DNA of 64,000 nt from Bacillus sp. sid0103 (GCF_019219025.1 NZ_JAHUWN010000018.1:1-64000); one strand, 5' to 3'; shown: positions 27,061 through 36,117, counted from the first letter of the stretch. Notes: generated by a model not told the origin, from the letters alone. Program-made: numbers and translations.

Positions 27061-27822
27061 CTATTTTTCCAAGTCTTCTCGTAATTTTTCTTTATAGCGC
27101 TCTACTTTAATTTTCATATTTTCAAATGATACACCTTTATGAAGAAGGTAGGAATATAGAATTGTAAATGCCGCAAGTGAAACAAACAGGGCGACTAACA
27201 TTGTACCTTCGATACCTCCACCTTTTTGGGAAGGTCCTTCACCAAACACAATTGGGTGAAACTTTGTTTGCCACCAACGAATGGCAAAAAATACAATGGG
27301 AACATCTGCAAACCCGATGATTCCAAATACGGAAGCAAGTCGAGCCTTTTTGTCCCATACTCCATCCATTTGTCGAATCATAATGTAGGCAATATAGATA
27401 AAAAATAGAATCAACGTAGTAATTAAGCGTGGTTCCCATACCCACCATGTATTCCATGAAGATTTTGCCCAAATCGGACCGGTTGTTAAAACAATAATCG
27501 TAAACACAACACCAATTTCAGCAGAGACATAGGCATAGGTGTCAAAAATTCTTTTCCGCTTGATTAAAAACAAAATACTAAACACAAATGTTACAAAAAA
27601 CGCCATGAATGCCAGCCAAGCAGAGCTAACATGAAAATAAAAGATTTTCTGTGCAGCTCCCATCGTTACTTCTTCAGCAGCAAAGATAAAGATAAAATAA
27701 AGGGCAACTAACATGGATACAACTGTAGCTCCAAACAAAATCTTGGATAGATTTATGTTTTTCTTAACAATTACTTGAGTCCCAGGAAGCACTGCTTTCT
27801 CTCGTTCGAGATTCATACTCAT
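27061..27822 (-). CDS. ccmC: CcmC, heme-handling membrane protein
   Basis: 253 residues from ATG 27822, with GGAGG eight bases upstream. Six membrane helices are visible. The tryptophan-rich loop WNTWWVWEPR (123-132) and two outer-face histidines, H64 in FYFHVSSAW and H189 in TKFHP, are the heme-binding features of the CcmC/CcsA superfamily. It loads heme onto CcmE. It lies between ccmB and ccmD; the ATG is four bases after the ccmB stop. Confidence 0.92.
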   Translation of the reverse strand: MSMNLEREKAVLPGTQVIVKKNINLSKILFGATVVSMLVALYFIFIFAAEEVTMGAAQKIFYFHVSSAWLAFMAFFVTFVFSILFLIKRKRIFDTYAYVSAEIGVVFTIIVLTTGPIWAKSSWNTWWVWEPRLITTLILFFIYIAYIMIRQMDGVWDKKARLASVFGIIGFADVPIVFFAIRWWQTKFHPIVFGEGPSQKGGGIEGTMLVALFVSLAAFTILYSYLLHKGVSFENMKIKVERYKEKLREDLEK

Positions 27823-27825
27823 CAC

Positions 27826-28506
27826 TTAAACCTCCAGCACATAATCTATTAATAAGAAACAAACAACAAAGAAGATAACATCATACGCCGTGACCAGTTG
27901 GATCCAAGCTATTGCACTTGAAAATTTCTCCATATTGGTTAGGATGATTCTTGTTGCTTGAACAACACCGATTAAGATTGGCGTTGTAATCGGAAACAGC
28001 AATAGTGGAAGCAGCATTTCACTGCTCTTAGATTTGGCTGCCAAGGCAGCTAGGAATGTACCAATGGCGATAAATCCAAAACTGCCCAAGAACACTACTA
28101 GGATAAAATATGGAAGACTCCCATAGAATTTGAAGTCAAACAATAGGAACAAAAATGGAATTGAGACAAGTTCTACAATCAACATCATGGAGAAGTTGGC
28201 TAAGAACTTTCCTAAATAAATGCTGGCTGCCTCCATCGGTGCTACCAATAAACCCTGCATCGTATCATTCCGCTGTTCTGAAATAAATGACCTGTTAAGT
28301 CCTAAAATTCCTGCAAAAACAATAATGACCCAAATGACCCCCGGAATGACTGCTTTAGTTGTATTATTGGCAGGGTCAAAAGCAAAGCTGAAAACGACAA
28401 TGACAAGACCAGCAAATATAATCTGAGTTACCATAATTTGCTTCGTTTTGAACTCAGAATATAAATCCTTTTTAGCTAGTAAGAGGGCTGTTCGAAAAAG
28501 ATTCAT
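27826..28506 (-). CDS. ccmB: CcmB, ABC exporter membrane subunit
   Basis: 226 residues with six hydrophobic helices. The N-terminus ALLLAKKDLYSEFKTKQIMV and the cytoplasmic segment RSFISEQRNDTMQGLLVAPM are the CcmB family signature. It forms the permease of the CcmAB transporter that frees holo-CcmE from CcmC. The start overlaps the ccmA stop by four bases. Confidence 0.92.
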   Translation of the reverse strand: MNLFRTALLLAKKDLYSEFKTKQIMVTQIIFAGLVIVVFSFAFDPANNTTKAVIPGVIWVIIVFAGILGLNRSFISEQRNDTMQGLLVAPMEAASIYLGKFLANFSMMLIVELVSIPFLFLLFDFKFYGSLPYFILVVFLGSFGFIAIGTFLAALAAKSKSSEMLLPLLLFPITTPILIGVVQATRIILTNMEKFSSAIAWIQLVTAYDVIFFVVCFLLIDYVLEV

Positions 28507-29207
28507 GATACTCCCTCCACTAATTGTTCATACTTTTCGGAAACATAGCCTAAATTAGAATTTTCGATCCTAAAATCATCGACAATCTTTCCATTTTTAA
28601 CAATGATGATTCTGTCGCAGATTTCAGCTGCTTGTTTAAAATCATGTGTTACCATCAAGGTCGTGGTCCCTTTTGCTTTCATCGCTAGAATAACGTTATT
28701 GAGAATCCCAATTGCCCCTTGATCCAATCCGGTGTGCGGTTCGTCTAAGAGTAGTATTTCTGGTTCATGAACAATCGCCCGTGCGATGGCAATCCTTTGA
28801 ATCATGCCTCGAGAGAAGTTTTTTACAGGTTCATTCAGAAAGAATGACAAACCTACCTCTTTGACAAGCTCAATTGCTCGTTGTTCAACATTATTAACGC
28901 CGTATATATTTCCAAAGAAGACAAGATTTTCTAATGGTGTGTAATGATCGTAAAGCAAGCTTGAATGGGGTAAATAACCCATTATTTGTTTTATTTTGAG
29001 ATGATTTTTTTTCAAATCCATACCATTAACCTTAATCAGGCCTGATGTAGGTTTTATTAAGGTTGCCAGCACTTTAAGAAGAGTGCTTTTCCCTGCACCA
29101 TTTGGCCCTAGGATGGCAACCGTTTCTCCTTTTTTGATTGAGAGGTCTACACCACGTAAGATGAGCTTATTATCAGCTTGCTTCGTTAGTTTTTTTATTT
29201 CTATCAT
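28503..29207 (-). CDS. ccmA: CcmA, ABC transporter ATPase
   Basis: 234 residues from ATG 29207, with GGGAGAG upstream. Walker A GPNGAGKS (34-41), signature FSRGMIQR and Walker B ILLLDEPHTGLD are intact. Context (ccmB, ccmC) makes it the ATPase of heme/holo-CcmE release rather than a general ABC protein. It overlaps ccmB by four bases. Confidence 0.9.
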   Translation of the reverse strand: MIEIKKLTKQADNKLILRGVDLSIKKGETVAILGPNGAGKSTLLKVLATLIKPTSGLIKVNGMDLKKNHLKIKQIMGYLPHSSLLYDHYTPLENLVFFGNIYGVNNVEQRAIELVKEVGLSFFLNEPVKNFSRGMIQRIAIARAIVHEPEILLLDEPHTGLDQGAIGILNNVILAMKAKGTTTLMVTHDFKQAAEICDRIIIVKNGKIVDDFRIENSNLGYVSEKYEQLVEGVS

Positions 29208-29230
29208 TGCAGTCTCTCCCATCCCAGCTA

Positions 29231-30220
29231 CTACTCAACAAAATTACGAAGATTTAATTTTACTTGGACAAGATGCTGTTTATAAGCTTCAAGCTTTGCA
29301 TGATACTCATCTTCTGAAAGTTTTCCATCACCGAAAGATTCTTCCAATTCAATAATCTTATCCATTATGGCTTTTTGTTTTGCCATTAACAGTTTAAATG
29401 CTTTCTCTTCTTTATCCGCTCCTAGTCTTTCATCATCTATCCTTGCTTTCCTTCTAAAATAGATATAATAGGAGATTCCTGCAATGACAATTGCCAATAA
29501 AATAATCATAAATACATGTGGATTAAAGCGATGTAATGGTGATTGTGCCCATATTCTTAGATGTCCAGGATTATGGAAGGCTGGTGCTGTATGTGTAACG
29601 GCACTATTACTTTCACTCGTTGTTTCCGATTTCTTAGTGTCATCTGCAGGTGGCTGAATATCTTTGTTGTAAATAATTGTAAACGCCTGGTTAGCTTTTA
29701 GTCCTTCGATACTGTATCCAAAGTAATTTTGGTCATCAAATTTGAAACTTCCTTGACTTGTCGCTTCAGCGCCTTTCACTTCTATGCTGCCTCTTCCATC
29801 TGGAACGAGAATTTGCATCATTTGAACCGAGTAGTCAGATTTTAGATTAATTGCCTTTCCGTTTGCCATCCTATAGCTGTACGGCAGTACCATCGTTTGA
29901 TTTCCAGGTATTGGAGTTGTTGTAATAAACCCTTTGTCAACCTCTTTAAAGGCTATTTTATTGTCTAAAAAGTTAAGATCCTCTGCTCCTACAGGAAGGG
30001 TTACATTTAAGACTGCTTCACTTTTTCCATCACCTTTAAATTCTTCAGAAGCGGTATTTGTATAGTTAACCATATTCATCATATTCGCCCCGCCATCTTC
30101 AGCAGGACTGATAACGATATAATGCATATCAATCGAAACCTTTGAATCCGATGCCGCTGATCCATGAAATGGGATTAACAGCATCAGCCCGAGGAGGAAA
30201 ACGGTGATTTTATTGATCAC
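29231..30220 (-). CDS. Secreted/membrane-anchored protein of the ccm locus, unknown function
   Basis: 329 residues. A signal peptide (about 1-23, cleavage after GSAA) is followed by a beta-rich outer domain (25-190), a low-complexity Ser/Thr spacer, one membrane helix (about 237-256) and a cytoplasmic helical tail with GKLSEDEYHAKLEAYKQ. The tail motif resembles the K-I-S-x3-Y segment of the CcmI-like neighbour. It overlaps the CcmI-like stop by four bases, so it is part of the operon. I do not recognise the family. A role in apocytochrome or heme handling is inferred from position only. Confidence 0.8.
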   Translation of the reverse strand: MINKITVFLLGLMLLIPFHGSAASDSKVSIDMHYIVISPAEDGGANMMNMVNYTNTASEEFKGDGKSEAVLNVTLPVGAEDLNFLDNKIAFKEVDKGFITTTPIPGNQTMVLPYSYRMANGKAINLKSDYSVQMMQILVPDGRGSIEVKGAEATSQGSFKFDDQNYFGYSIEGLKANQAFTIIYNKDIQPPADDTKKSETTSESNSAVTHTAPAFHNPGHLRIWAQSPLHRFNPHVFMIILLAIVIAGISYYIYFRRKARIDDERLGADKEEKAFKLLMAKQKAIMDKIIELEESFGDGKLSEDEYHAKLEAYKQHLVQVKLNLRNFVE

Positions 30221-30597
30221 TTTCCTTCCCCCTTTTTGTTCTTATAGGTCTTCATTTGAGCTTCTATTTCTTTTTCTACTTCATCCATTAACTCTTTATC
30301 GACATTCGTGTGCATGATTTCTTCTTCCTTCATAATACTGGCAACTTCTGTTTCATATTGTTTCTTTAATTGCTTATAATCAGCGTGTGAGATTTTATCC
30401 ATCTTGTACTCAAATTCTATCTCATTAAGGGTAGTCAAAAGTGCTTCTTTGGTAGCATTGATATCCTTGCTTTTAGAAGAAACCTGTAAATAAGTATCCC
30501 ACTTAAATAAAGGTGATAAGATTAGAAATAGACAGGCAAGAGCTAAAATGGTTGTAAAAATCATCGAAATGATGGTGATATCTTGCATTTTTTTCAC
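30217..30597 (-). CDS. ccmI: CcmI-like protein (N-terminal type), 126 residues
   Basis: One or two N-terminal membrane segments (about 8-30) are followed by a coiled-coil cytoplasmic region with ALLTTLNEIEFEYKMDKISH and ADYKQLKKQYETEVASI. This is the pattern of the CcmI N-terminal domain (a heptad segment with E-x-D/E and KISxxDY). The TPR domain of larger CcmI proteins is absent. In known systems CcmI binds apocytochrome and CcmFH. The gene is between ccmH and the 29231 gene. Confidence 0.7.
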   Translation of the reverse strand: MKKMQDITIISMIFTTILALACLFLILSPLFKWDTYLQVSSKSKDINATKEALLTTLNEIEFEYKMDKISHADYKQLKKQYETEVASIMKEEEIMHTNVDKELMDEVEKEIEAQMKTYKNKKGEGK

Positions 30598-30600
30598 ATC

Positions 30601-31107
30601 CTAAAGATACTTTTTGCGTTCTTCATCAATCATGGAGGAAAGGATTTCACCTTCTACTTCATCCTCAGTCGTCTCGTAATCTGCAACATCTTCTATATTG
30701 TCTTTTTTCTTAACCCATTTGCGGATAATGAAAAACACGGCAATACCAGCAGCACCAAGTACAACAAAAGGAATGACCCAAGCCGTTAGACTAAAACCAC
30801 TTTTCTCTGGTGAAGTTAATATCTCTTCACCATAAATGTTGACATAATATTCACGAATTTTATCCTTATCCCAGCCCTTATTCATCATCTCAACTAAGTC
30901 TGCTTTAAATTCAGTCGTTAGATTACATGTATTAGGATCACATTCATAGTGATCCTGGCCACATCCGCATGTACAGGCGAACTGCTGAGCAACTGATTTG
31001 AATTCAGCAGATTTATAGTCAATCTGTTTTGCGGCTTCTACACGAAGGAATGATCCTTGAAAGATGAACGAGATTATAAGAAGCCCAATATAAATCTTAT
31101 TTTTCAT
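30601..31107 (-). CDS. ccmH: CcmH-like apocytochrome thiol-handling protein
   Basis: 168 residues from ATG 31107, just past the ccmF stop, with GAGGTG upstream; the frame runs on inside ccmF. A signal peptide (1-25) is followed by an outer domain where CTCGCG (C45, C47, C49) replaces the usual LRCxxC, with additional C56 and C61. The helix EFKADLVEMMNKGWDKDKIR then YYVNIYGEEILTSPEKSG matches the CcmH three-helix fold. A membrane helix (about 108-127) and an acidic tail follow. The five clustered cysteines are unusual and could bind metal or allow extra disulfide exchange. Confidence 0.8.
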   Translation of the reverse strand: MKNKIYIGLLIISFIFQGSFLRVEAAKQIDYKSAEFKSVAQQFACTCGCGQDHYECDPNTCNLTTEFKADLVEMMNKGWDKDKIREYYVNIYGEEILTSPEKSGFSLTAWVIPFVVLGAAGIAVFFIIRKWVKKKDNIEDVADYETTEDEVEGEILSSMIDEERKKYL

Positions 31108-31109
31108 AT

Positions 31110-33092
31110 TTAAGACACCTCTTTGCGAACCCCTGTGTATCGAGGAGTGACATTTCCATATTTTCCATTCCAGACAGCAAACAGGGCACCAATCACAATC
31201 ATTAATGATCCAATCCATAACCAATTCATCATTGGATTGACCTTTACAACAAATGTAGCTTTTCCATCGTCTTCCCATGCACTTAATACGATGTACAAGT
31301 CTTCTTTAAGTGAGGAAATAATCGCCACTTCGGAAGATGGCTGTTCCCAATTCCCATAAAACACCTTTTCAGGTTGGAATGTGCCAAGCTTTTTACCATT
31401 TCTAAAAACTGTTACATCAGCATAAACGATGTCATTAATTCCTTCTTTTTTTTGGTCAAGTCGATCATAGTTGATACGATAATCTTTTAGTTCAATAGAC
31501 TGTCCTAAATCGACCGTTTTCATAGTTTGTAGATCATAATTCTGTGAACCAATGATCCCCATTGTGATAAAGGCAATCCCAAGATGGACAATATATCCAC
31601 CGTATCGACGTCGATTTCGAATCATTAATCGATACAAAGCAACAAGTGGAGATTCCTTCGTCATCTTTCTTCTAGCTTTAACCCCTCTATAAAACTCTAA
31701 GAAATGGGTAATTAATAATAGAGTGATAATTCCATAACCAATTACTGCCCAAGCCTTTTGAATTCCTAATACCACCATTAAAATCATAGCGAGAATTGCA
31801 AGAATAGCTGGAATCAGGAAATTTTTCCGAAGATTTTTTACCGTTGATTTTTGCCAAGCAAGCATTGGACAAACCGCCATGATAAACATCATTGATAATA
31901 GAATGGGTGCTTCAACTTTATTAAAGAATGGAAGACCGACCGTAACTTTTGTACCACGAACTGCTTCAGAGACTAACGGGAAAATAGTTCCCCAAAATAC
32001 TGCAAAGGCTGCGCCAACAAGTAATAAATTGTTTACTAGGAAGCTGCTTTCTTTAGAAACAAAAGAATTAAATTCACCTGCACTTCGTTTAAGCAAGTTA
32101 TAACGGCTCATTAATACATAAAGTGCTCCAATAACAGCCACACCCATAAAGATTAAGAAGTATAATCCTAGGTTTGAATTAGCGAAAGCATGCACAGATG
32201 TAAGAACCCCGCTTCTTACCAGGAATGTACCGAATAAAGTAAGTGCGTAAGAAACAATGATTAAGCTGATATTCCATATTTTCAACATGTTTTTTCGTTC
32301 TTGAATCATCACGGAGTGCAAGAATGCAGTAGCCGTTAACCATGGCATAAAGGATGCATTTTCAACTGGATCCCATGCCCAGTAGCCGCCCCATCCTAGC
32401 TCAACATAAGCCCATTGTCCGCCGAAAATATTACCAAGACTTAAAAATAACCATGCAATAATCGTCCAGCGTCTTGTCATTTTAATCCAGAAGTCATCAA
32501 CGTTTTTCAAGATTAGTGCTGCCATTGCAAACGCAAATGGAATGGCAAGCCCGACATAACCTAGGTATAGGGTGACTGGATGAATAATCATGCCAGGGTT
32601 TTGGAGCATTGGATTTAAGCCATTTCCTTCGATAGGAATCTCATCTAATAGAATAAAAGGTTTTGCAACAAAGCCTAAAATAAAGAAGAAGAAAACCGCA
32701 TTTGCTAGCAAGATGGCAGAAATGTATGGAACCATAGGATTTCCTTTTAACTTTCGAGAAAAGGCAATCATATAGGTATAAAGAGTTAGGAAAAATGTCC
32801 ACAATAACAACGATCCTGCATTACCTGCCCATAATGCCGTTAATTTATAGATGATGGGCAGTTCACTGCTTGTGTAATCATGAACATATTCATATTGAAA
32901 TTGAGACGTTGCTAAAAGGTAGAACAGTGATAGCATAGCAAGTGATGAACAAACTAATAATGCAATTAATCCACCCTTACCACTGTTAACAAACTTTTGA
33001 TTTTTCGTGCTAATTCCCAACGTAATAATAAGAAGAGAATAAATCGCAATGGCTAAGCCTATATAAATTGTTGCGTTGGCAAATAAATACAT
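31110..33092 (-). CDS. ccmF: CcmF, heme-lyase membrane subunit
   Basis: 660 residues with about 15 membrane helices. The WWD-type motif WGGYWAWDPVENASFMPW (234-251) and the heme-ligand histidines, H171 in MIIHPVTLYLGYVG, a His in AFLHSVMIQERKN and one in YGGYIVHLGIAFITMG, are conserved. It ligates heme vinyls to CxxCH cysteines of apocytochromes. The size and motifs exclude ResB/CcsA of System II. Upstream lies ccmE; the downstream ccmH start is within the last codons. Confidence 0.95.
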   Translation of the reverse strand: MYLFANATIYIGLAIAIYSLLIITLGISTKNQKFVNSGKGGLIALLVCSSLAMLSLFYLLATSQFQYEYVHDYTSSELPIIYKLTALWAGNAGSLLLWTFFLTLYTYMIAFSRKLKGNPMVPYISAILLANAVFFFFILGFVAKPFILLDEIPIEGNGLNPMLQNPGMIIHPVTLYLGYVGLAIPFAFAMAALILKNVDDFWIKMTRRWTIIAWLFLSLGNIFGGQWAYVELGWGGYWAWDPVENASFMPWLTATAFLHSVMIQERKNMLKIWNISLIIVSYALTLFGTFLVRSGVLTSVHAFANSNLGLYFLIFMGVAVIGALYVLMSRYNLLKRSAGEFNSFVSKESSFLVNNLLLVGAAFAVFWGTIFPLVSEAVRGTKVTVGLPFFNKVEAPILLSMMFIMAVCPMLAWQKSTVKNLRKNFLIPAILAILAMILMVVLGIQKAWAVIGYGIITLLLITHFLEFYRGVKARRKMTKESPLVALYRLMIRNRRRYGGYIVHLGIAFITMGIIGSQNYDLQTMKTVDLGQSIELKDYRINYDRLDQKKEGINDIVYADVTVFRNGKKLGTFQPEKVFYGNWEQPSSEVAIISSLKEDLYIVLSAWEDDGKATFVVKVNPMMNWLWIGSLMIVIGALFAVWNGKYGNVTPRYTGVRKEVS

Positions 33093-33118
33093 TTGGTCAC
33101 CTTCTTAAGTTAGCCCTT

Positions 33119-33571
33119 TTATTTTTCTTTCGGTGTTTGATTTAACTTATCTTTATGTGTCTCTGGATCATATTCTTTCATATCTTTTCCTTCATATTTA
33201 GATGGACATCTTGTCTTAACTGTCTCTGCAACAAAGGTGTTCTTTATAGTTGGTGCACCTTGGAGGATGGTGATAACACCTTCTGAGAAATTATCCGGTT
33301 TTGTTCCATGGTGAATGACATGCATAAGATTGCCGTCGTTATCTTTCACATCAAACTTCAATTCAATTTTTTTCGCATCCCATTTAATAGAATCCTCGAT
33401 TAATAGTCCTTCAACCGTTACAAAATCATCCTTATGAAGTTCTTGTGTAGCCAAAAGCTCTTTCAATGTTAACTCAACACCACTTGATCCGGGTGTTGCT
33501 GCCATCAAAAGGAAAACAATGGAGGCCGCAATAATAAACCCTCCAATCATAATAATCGTATTTTTTTTCAT
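33119..33571 (-). CDS. ccmE: CcmE heme chaperone, CxxxY variant
   Basis: 150 residues from ATG 33571 (GAGGTGAG upstream). An N-terminal anchor (5-24) is followed by the OB-fold CcmE domain: FVTVEGLLIEDSIKWDAKKI, then HHGTKPDNFSEGVITILQGA. The heme-binding His of the classical HxxxY motif is replaced by Cys: AETVKTRCPSKY, with C122 and Y126. Such CxxxY CcmE proteins are known from Desulfovibrio-type System I* and some archaea. It accepts heme from CcmC and passes it to CcmF. Confidence 0.92.
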   Translation of the reverse strand: MKKNTIIMIGGFIIAASIVFLLMAATPGSSGVELTLKELLATQELHKDDFVTVEGLLIEDSIKWDAKKIELKFDVKDNDGNLMHVIHHGTKPDNFSEGVITILQGAPTIKNTFVAETVKTRCPSKYEGKDMKEYDPETHKDKLNQTPKEK

Positions 33572-33583
33572 TCTTCTCACCTC

Positions 33584-34636
33584 TTAGATTAATTTCTTCA
33601 TTTCTTCTTCGTACATTTCCTGATCAATCTTTTCCATTAATAACTTTTTACGTAATTCTTTCTTTTCCTCTGAAATCGCTATTTTGTTATCTTCTTTTGC
33701 CGTTTGCAATGGTTTCTTTGGCTGTTTTTTTGTTTGTTTGGCACCCTTTACTCCTAATCGTGAATTTCCTCTTAAGCCTAGGAAGACAAAGAGCCCTGCA
33801 ATAATAATCGCAGCTCCAATGATCGAAGCACCACCCACTCCGATTATGGGGCGTTTAGAAGGATCGGATGTTCCACCAGATTTGACCACTTGATCTGTTG
33901 CAGTTAACCCACTATGGTTTTCATCATTTGGCGGCTGCTGTTTATTAATAGCTTCCATCGTAGATTCAGTACCATCCTTTTTATATGTAAAAGAATATTT
34001 TAAACCAGCGTTTGCCTTAACATTTTTGTATTGGTAGTAATAGAGCTCTTCCCCATATTCATTTTTCGAATTGTTGTCTGCCTTGGGTTCCATTTTTATT
34101 TCATTTGCATCCATAGGAGCATAAAAGATAACATCTAAAAGTTCGATATCGGCTTTATTCTTAAATTCATATAAAAAACTCTTGTTGCCTTTTACATCTA
34201 TGGACTTGGTATAGTACTCAATGACAAATTCGTAGGTTTCATTATTCTTAATCGCCTTAGCAGGTTTCCAAGTAATAATCCCGTTTTCTTTATCAACATC
34301 ATATGGGCGCTGCACTTCTGGCTTATCTTTTTCTGGAAATTCTGCTACCAAAAAGGCTTCAAAGCCTTTATCCATTGTTGGAACAGGAATTTCAATCTTC
34401 CCATTATAATCTTGACCGCTTTTATTGGTAATTGTTCCGTACTGACCAACTAATAAGGATGGAATCTCGCGCGACCAGCCTTCTGGATAATCAAACTCTG
34501 GCATTACTTGAACCTGCATTTCCTTAAAGGGAAATTTTTCTGCTTGAAAGGTTGTCTCAGCACTTGCCTTCGGAATGATGAAATTCATGAAAAATGATAC
34601 GATTACGAATAATGCCAACCATTTATTTTTCAGCAT
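33584..34636 (-). CDS. Secreted/membrane-anchored protein of the ccm locus, unknown function
   Basis: 350 residues. A signal peptide (1-26, cleavage after ASA) is followed by a large beta-rich outer domain (about 27-235), a Gly/Ala-rich membrane helix (about 268-288), a lysine-rich segment and a C-terminal helical motif LLMEKIDQEMYEEEMKKLI. The layout matches that of 29231..30220: outer beta domain, one helix, short charged tail. It precedes ccmE by 13 bases and opens the operon. No domain is recognised. Confidence 0.8.
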   Translation of the reverse strand: MLKNKWLALFVIVSFFMNFIIPKASAETTFQAEKFPFKEMQVQVMPEFDYPEGWSREIPSLLVGQYGTITNKSGQDYNGKIEIPVPTMDKGFEAFLVAEFPEKDKPEVQRPYDVDKENGIITWKPAKAIKNNETYEFVIEYYTKSIDVKGNKSFLYEFKNKADIELLDVIFYAPMDANEIKMEPKADNNSKNEYGEELYYYQYKNVKANAGLKYSFTYKKDGTESTMEAINKQQPPNDENHSGLTATDQVVKSGGTSDPSKRPIIGVGGASIIGAAIIIAGLFVFLGLRGNSRLGVKGAKQTKKQPKKPLQTAKEDNKIAISEEKKELRKKLLMEKIDQEMYEEEMKKLI

Positions 34637-34842
34637 CTTTAATCCTCCTTGAAACTTATCTCTAGAAAGTACTATTTTTTACTATAGTCCAATTTGAAAT
34701 AAATATAATCTTTATCAACTCTTATTTGTTGAAGCACTCTTGAACATTTTGTTAAAGGATTAAAATCGTTGTGTTTTCGTCAAAAATCCACCACATAATG
34801 TTCACATTTATCAAAAAATTCTCTGTTAATTAACACAGCCAA

Positions 34843-34885
34843 CAAAAAAGACCTGAATCAATTTGCTAGATTCAGGTCTTTTTTA
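34843..34885. terminator. Terminator after the cytochrome gene
   Basis: A perfect 12-base stem, AAGACCTGAATC/GATTCAGGTCTT, with T-tracts on both sides. It separates the cytochrome/PCYCGC genes from the ccm operon. The rest of the gap 34637-34842 is AT-rich and probably holds the ccm promoter; no operator was recognised. Confidence 0.9.
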
Positions 34886-34896
34886 CTGTATACTTT

Positions 34897-35550
34897 TTAC
34901 TTTTGCTCCAAGGATCGGATATAGGTTACAATATCTGTTATATCCTTTTCTTTGAGTTGACGTGCGCCTTCTAGGCCCTTTAATGAAGGTCCCATCCGTG
35001 TTTCTTCACGGCCATATGCTGCATCAATCCAAATTTGCTTATCAGTGGTATATTTTAAATATTGTGGATTAGAAAGAGCTGTTCCCATTTTCTCTTTACC
35101 AATAGCTGCCTCACCATGGCAATTGAGGCAATATAAATTATATTGTGCTTTTCCACGTTCTGGATCACCAGAAATAGTTTTGGGGACATCAAATTCTAAA
35201 TCCTTTGTTTGCCAGTCTCTTATATAAGCAACAAGATTATTTAGATCGTTTTCTGTCATGCGTGGACCATAGGCTGGCATTACCGTACCTTCTCTTCCAT
35301 ACTTCACATAATGATACAGATCACGATCCGATACAGTGCTTAAAAAATTCTGGCTATTTAAAGCCGTCCCAGGTTTTGAGCCTTCTCCCTTTCCTGTCTC
35401 ACCGTGACAAAAAATACAATTTTTTTTGTATAGTTTCTCACCTGCCGCAATAGCCTCCGATTTCTTGCTTTCAAAAATGTGGCTATTACTTATACAGACA
35501 ATAATTCCAATAATAATCAAAATATAAAATCCGATTAGTATTTTCTTCAT
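34897..35550 (-). CDS. Membrane-anchored diheme cytochrome c
   Basis: 217 residues. One N-terminal anchor (5-22) is followed by two class I cytochrome c domains, each with a CxxCH site: CIFCH (45-49) and CLNCH (141-145). The sixth-ligand Met candidates are in GTVMPAYG (M91) and ETRMGPSL. It would carry electrons on the outer face of the membrane and is an obvious client of the adjacent Ccm machinery. The redox partner is not evident. It follows the PCYCGC lipoprotein gene by 10 bases. Confidence 0.92.
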   Translation of the reverse strand: MKKILIGFYILIIIGIIVCISNSHIFESKKSEAIAAGEKLYKKNCIFCHGETGKGEGSKPGTALNSQNFLSTVSDRDLYHYVKYGREGTVMPAYGPRMTENDLNNLVAYIRDWQTKDLEFDVPKTISGDPERGKAQYNLYCLNCHGEAAIGKEKMGTALSNPQYLKYTTDKQIWIDAAYGREETRMGPSLKGLEGARQLKEKDITDIVTYIRSLEQK

Positions 35551-35560
35551 GGGTTACCCC

Positions 35561-36010
35561 TTACTTAGGTTCAGGTGTTGAGGTCGGCTCCCCAATATCT
35601 TCATATTTTCCTGTGATTAATTGATAAATTTTATTCGTACTTTTACCACTAAGATGCATTTCAACCGCATCCCTGGCAATATCGATACATGTATCGCAAG
35701 AGATTCCGTGAGAATCCCACTCTGTTACTGCATTATCGTCCCCAACTTGTTTAACAAAGCAATCTAGATTGCTTTTATGACCTTCAACAACACATCCACA
35801 ATAACAAGGGACTGAAGCTACGACTTCTGGATAAGTTGCAGCCATAACATAGGTTTCATTAATTTCCTCAGATGTATTGAGAACGAAATCTGGTAATGGG
35901 GAATGTTTTTTATCGAGTTTCCAAGTTTGATCACTGAGTTTGGAACTGCAGCCAGCTGCCACAATGGCAAACAAAATCCCAAGGAACAAGAGAGATGTCA
36001 TTCGTTTCAT
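35561..36010 (-). CDS. PCYCGC-motif lipoprotein
   Basis: 149 residues from ATG 36010 (AAGGAG upstream). The lipobox AAGC places the lipid on C21. The mature part has PCYCGC (68-73), then C84, C105 and C108 (SCDTC). This matches the family of Bacillales lipoproteins named for the PCYCGC motif, whose function is unknown; the motif suggests copper or another metal. It is co-directional with the diheme cytochrome, 10 bases apart. Confidence 0.85.
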   Translation of the reverse strand: MKRMTSLLFLGILFAIVAAGCSSKLSDQTWKLDKKHSPLPDFVLNTSEEINETYVMAATYPEVVASVPCYCGCVVEGHKSNLDCFVKQVGDDNAVTEWDSHGISCDTCIDIARDAVEMHLSGKSTNKIYQLITGKYEDIGEPTSTPEPK

Positions 36011-36117
36011 TATCTGTTCCACTCCTTCCCTATAGTATTTAATACTATTTCAGTTTAGCAAAAAGAATTTAGCCAAAATGAAACTAATTCTTACTATTTA
36101 GTGAAGTTTTTCATCTA

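Noticed and set aside
31108..31278. Extended N-terminus of the CcmH-like protein
   Set aside because: It is antisense-free overlap with ccmF in another frame, lacks a ribosome site, and the signal peptide begins at 31107.
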